NCBI GenBank assembly: GCA_010671965.1
Contig: JAAHIC010000166.1
Location: 1 to 8,098 of the forward strand
Source: Leptolyngbya sp. SIO4C5
GTDB lineage: Bacteria; Cyanobacteriota; Cyanobacteriia; Phormidesmidales; Phormidesmidaceae
DNA length: 8,098 nucleotides
Reading direction: 5' to 3'
Notes under the pieces: model-generated
Database searches by the model: none
Seen by the model: the letters and a program-made list of their open reading frames with translations, nothing else
What the model was told of the DNA's origin: nothing
Shown here: positions 6,147 through 8,098 of the stretch, one piece after another
Numbering within the stretch: position 1 is the first letter of the stretch
How the letters are laid out: each line of letters starts with the position of its first letter
Made by a program: the position numbers and the translations under genes

Positions 6147-6277
6147 AGATCAATAAGCCTAAAAATTCAGTGGTCGGCAGCGGTTCACCGCCATTGACGT
6201 GCCAAGGGCGATCGCTCCCCCTCAGACAGTTCAGTTTTCTATCCTAACTCAGATAGGCTCAGCGTCGCTGTCACAGG
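6147..6277. other. gpmI-secG spacer
   Basis: This is 131 bp between two genes on the minus strand. It contains one HIP1 octamer (6208-6215), the only one of the 18 in the window that lies outside coding sequence, a GCGG/CCGC dyad near 6181-6192, and a weak CTATC/GATAG dyad near 6239-6256. None is followed by a T-run on the minus strand, so I see no terminator separating gpmI from secG and no convincing promoter for secG. Confidence 0.5.
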
Positions 6278-7882
6278 TCAGCGCTGCAGCGGCACTCGCA
6301 CAGGCGTACGATTGGGCTTGAACTCCACATTATCCGGCAGCAGAATAGAGCGCCCGGTCATTTCTGGCGGCTGCGGCAGCTTCAGAATATCTAAAATTGT
6401 TGGGGCAATGTCGGCTAAGCGACCATCGGCGCGAAGCTGCACTTCAGTCCCGTGTCCTGGGATCTTTAGCCCTTCTCCTTCTACCAGAATGAACGGCACC
6501 GGGTTGGTCGTGTGGGCTGTCCACGGCTTACCGTCTTCATCATACATATACTCAGAGTTGCCGTGATCGGCAATGATAATTGCGGTGCCGTCCGCCTGAA
6601 TCACGCCCTCCAACAAACGCCCCAGTTGGCGATCGACAACTTCTAAAGCATTAACGGTGGCGTCTAGATTACCCGTATGCCCCACCATGTCAGGGTTGGC
6701 ATAGTTGATCACCACCAGCGAGTAAATCTGCTTGCTAATCGCCGCGATCGCCACGTCAGTTACCGCCTTAGCAGACATCTCAGGCTGCTTGTCGTAAGTA
6801 GCCACCTGAGGACTCATCACCAGCTCTCGATCTTCACCCTCTAGCGGTTCTTCTAACCCCCCGTTGAAAAAGTAAGTAACGTGGGCGTACTTCTCCGTTT
6901 CAGCCGTCCGAAACTGCTTCAGACCGCGATCGGCAATCACTTCGCCCAGGATATTGCTGAGATTCTGCGGCTCAAACGCGATCTTGACCGAAAGGCTTTG
7001 GTCGTACTGAGTCATGGTGACAAAAGACAGCGGCTCAATCAGCGATCGCTCAAAACCGTCAAATTCAGGCGCGATAAATGCCTGAGTCAGCTGCCGTGCC
7101 CGGTCAGGCCGGAAATTGAAGAAGATAATGCCATCACCGGGTTCGATGGCACCAGCCGCTAGCCGGACGGGCTGAACAAATTCATCAGTAGCATCGGCTT
7201 CATAAGAAGCCTTTAAAGCTTCAACCGCCGTTTGGCCGGTGCCTGCCCCATCTTCTGTCATCACCCGGTAAACTTTTTCTATTCGATCCCAGCGGCGATC
7301 GCGATCCATCGCGAAATAGCGGCCACTGAGAGTCACAATTTGGCCGACGCCAATTGCTTGAATAGAGTCCTGCAGCTTTTGCAGAGCCGTCACCCCTTCG
7401 GTAGGCTTGGTATCCCGTCCGTCAGAGATGGCGTGAATGCAGACATTGGTTAAATCCTGAGCCTTTGCCATCTCCAGCAGGCCCAGCAAATGATTGAGAT
7501 GAGAATGGACGCCCCCTTCCGAGCAAAGTCCAATCAAATGCAGTTTGCTGTTGCGATAGCGCACGTCTTGGCAAACTTCCAGTAGGGCAGCATTTTCTTG
7601 AATCGTGCCGTCTTCAACCGCGTCCGAAATTCTGACTAATTCCTGCGGTACAACCCGGCCTGCCCCAATATTGAGGTGGCCGACCTCTGAATTACCCATT
7701 TGCCCGTCAGGAAGACCCACATCCTTTCCGGATGTGCGGATTAAGGTGTGGGGATAAGCTGCCCAGAGACTGTCCATAACCGGGGTATTGGCCGCTGTGA
7801 CAGCGTTGCCATTTGTATCCTCCCGATACCCCCAACCGTCTAAGATGACGAGCACCATTGGCGAAACAGGCGCTTGTGTCAT
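6278..7882 (-). CDS. gpmI: 2,3-bisphosphoglycerate-independent phosphoglycerate mutase
   Basis: GpmI interconverts 3-phosphoglycerate and 2-phosphoglycerate in glycolysis and gluconeogenesis, using two manganese ions and a phosphoserine intermediate. The 534-residue length is normal for the cyanobacterial enzyme. The phosphatase domain (about 1-80 and 315-515) has VILDGWG with Asp15, the catalytic Ser65 in MGNSEVGH, ETEKYAHVTYFFNGG with Lys331, NPDMVGHTG (Asp398, His402), ADHGNSE (Asp439, His440) and TAHTTNPVP (His457). The phosphotransferase domain (about 85-310) has GGVHSH with His126, ISDGRDT, SGRYFAMDRDRRWDR and FNFRPDRARQ. No expected residue is missing. ATG 7882-7880 has a good ribosome-binding site, AAAGGA (complement of 7891-7896), eight bases upstream. 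Two short frames precede it, one overlapping the start codon as ATGA. secG follows after 131 bp. Confidence 0.98.
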   Translation of the reverse strand: MTQAPVSPMVLVILDGWGYREDTNGNAVTAANTPVMDSLWAAYPHTLIRTSGKDVGLPDGQMGNSEVGHLNIGAGRVVPQELVRISDAVEDGTIQENAALLEVCQDVRYRNSKLHLIGLCSEGGVHSHLNHLLGLLEMAKAQDLTNVCIHAISDGRDTKPTEGVTALQKLQDSIQAIGVGQIVTLSGRYFAMDRDRRWDRIEKVYRVMTEDGAGTGQTAVEALKASYEADATDEFVQPVRLAAGAIEPGDGIIFFNFRPDRARQLTQAFIAPEFDGFERSLIEPLSFVTMTQYDQSLSVKIAFEPQNLSNILGEVIADRGLKQFRTAETEKYAHVTYFFNGGLEEPLEGEDRELVMSPQVATYDKQPEMSAKAVTDVAIAAISKQIYSLVVINYANPDMVGHTGNLDATVNALEVVDRQLGRLLEGVIQADGTAIIIADHGNSEYMYDEDGKPWTAHTTNPVPFILVEGEGLKIPGHGTEVQLRADGRLADIAPTILDILKLPQPPEMTGRSILLPDNVEFKPNRTPVRVPLQR

Positions 7883-8098
7883 ATCAAAGATCCTTTAACC
7901 ATGTAGACAGTTGACTCAGCCATAATACCATCCACGTTTATGATCGTGTGTTGCATTGAAACCTAGCTCTTTTGAGAGAAAAAGTTTGGCCAATACCCGT
8001 CAAATGATCCTAAAGCTGAATTTCAGTTAGACCACGTTAAACCACAAACCTCAATTAAAAATCAAGTTAATACTTGATTAAGAATTGCCTTTACCCGA
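7883..8098 (-). promoter_or_regulatory. gpmI upstream region
   Basis: This is 216 bp of AT-rich non-coding sequence up to the right edge. On the minus strand it holds the ribosome-binding site AAAGGA (complement of 7891-7896), short leader frames beginning at 7931 and 7923, a weak TTGAGG ... TCTAAC promoter-like pair with 17-bp spacing near 8054-8026, a TTGGCCAA palindrome at about 7986-7993, and the inverted repeat at 8060-8079. The gpmI promoter should lie here, but no hexamer pair is strong enough to name. Confidence 0.5.
8060..8079. repeat. Perfect 8-bp inverted repeat, possible operator
   Basis: AATCAAGT (8060-8067) and ACTTGATT (8072-8079) are exact reverse complements separated by TAAT. 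The 20-bp dyad has the form of a dimeric regulator site. It lies about 180 bp upstream of gpmI and close to the right edge, so it might equally belong to an unseen gene beyond the window. Confidence 0.4.

Noticed and set aside
5917..6156. 79-codon plus-strand frame opposite secG
   Set aside because: It is an antisense shadow of secG, whose two-helix family pattern is unmistakable on the minus strand.
1..8098. tRNA or rRNA genes, CRISPR arrays, insertion sequences, prophage genes
   Set aside because: No cloverleaf-like sequence, regularly spaced repeat, transposase motif or phage gene was seen on either strand; the spacers are too short or too poor in structure.

Overview
The window is chromosomal DNA of a cyanobacterium. 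The palindrome GCGATCGC (HIP1, the over-represented octamer of many cyanobacterial genomes) occurs 18 times in 8.1 kb, where about 0.1 would be expected by chance. The MurF, MoeB, SecG and GpmI proteins all read like cyanobacterial family members, and two further genes resemble conserved cyanobacterial proteins of unknown function. The genus cannot be fixed from the sequence.

Layout. 1-583 (-) is the N-terminal 194 codons of a conserved hypothetical protein that runs off the left edge. 584-1061 is a 478-bp divergent spacer without a convincing gene. 1062-2429 (+) is murF (peptidoglycan precursor synthesis). 2490-2996 (+) is a JAMM/M67 zinc metallopeptidase, followed after 64 bp by 3061-4233 (+), an E1-like MoeB adenylyltransferase fused to a C-terminal rhodanese domain. 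A strong intrinsic terminator at 4274-4313 closes this block. 4314-4541 is a spacer with a perfect short hairpin repeat and a possible pair of direct repeats. 4542-5135 (+) encodes a secreted protein of unknown function, followed 13 bp later by 5149-5907 (+), an Asp/Glu/hydantoin racemase-family enzyme. On the minus strand, gpmI (7882-6278, glycolysis) is followed by secG (6146-5904, Sec translocon). secG and the racemase converge and share 4 bp at their stop codons. 7883-8098 is the AT-rich leader/promoter region of gpmI.

How the genes work together. The JAMM peptidase plus MoeB-rhodanese pair is the most informative neighbourhood. This is the peptidase/activating-enzyme half of a ubiquitin-like sulfur-carrier pathway, resembling Mec and MoeZ of the mycobacterial CysO route, but no ubiquitin-like carrier lies in the window. 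The remaining genes are housekeeping (murF, gpmI, secG) or a two-gene unit of unknown purpose (secreted protein + racemase). I see no mobile element, CRISPR array, RNA gene or defence cassette, and nothing that I would call a clear new system. The findings are leads at the level of gene pairs, missing ligands and regulatory signals.
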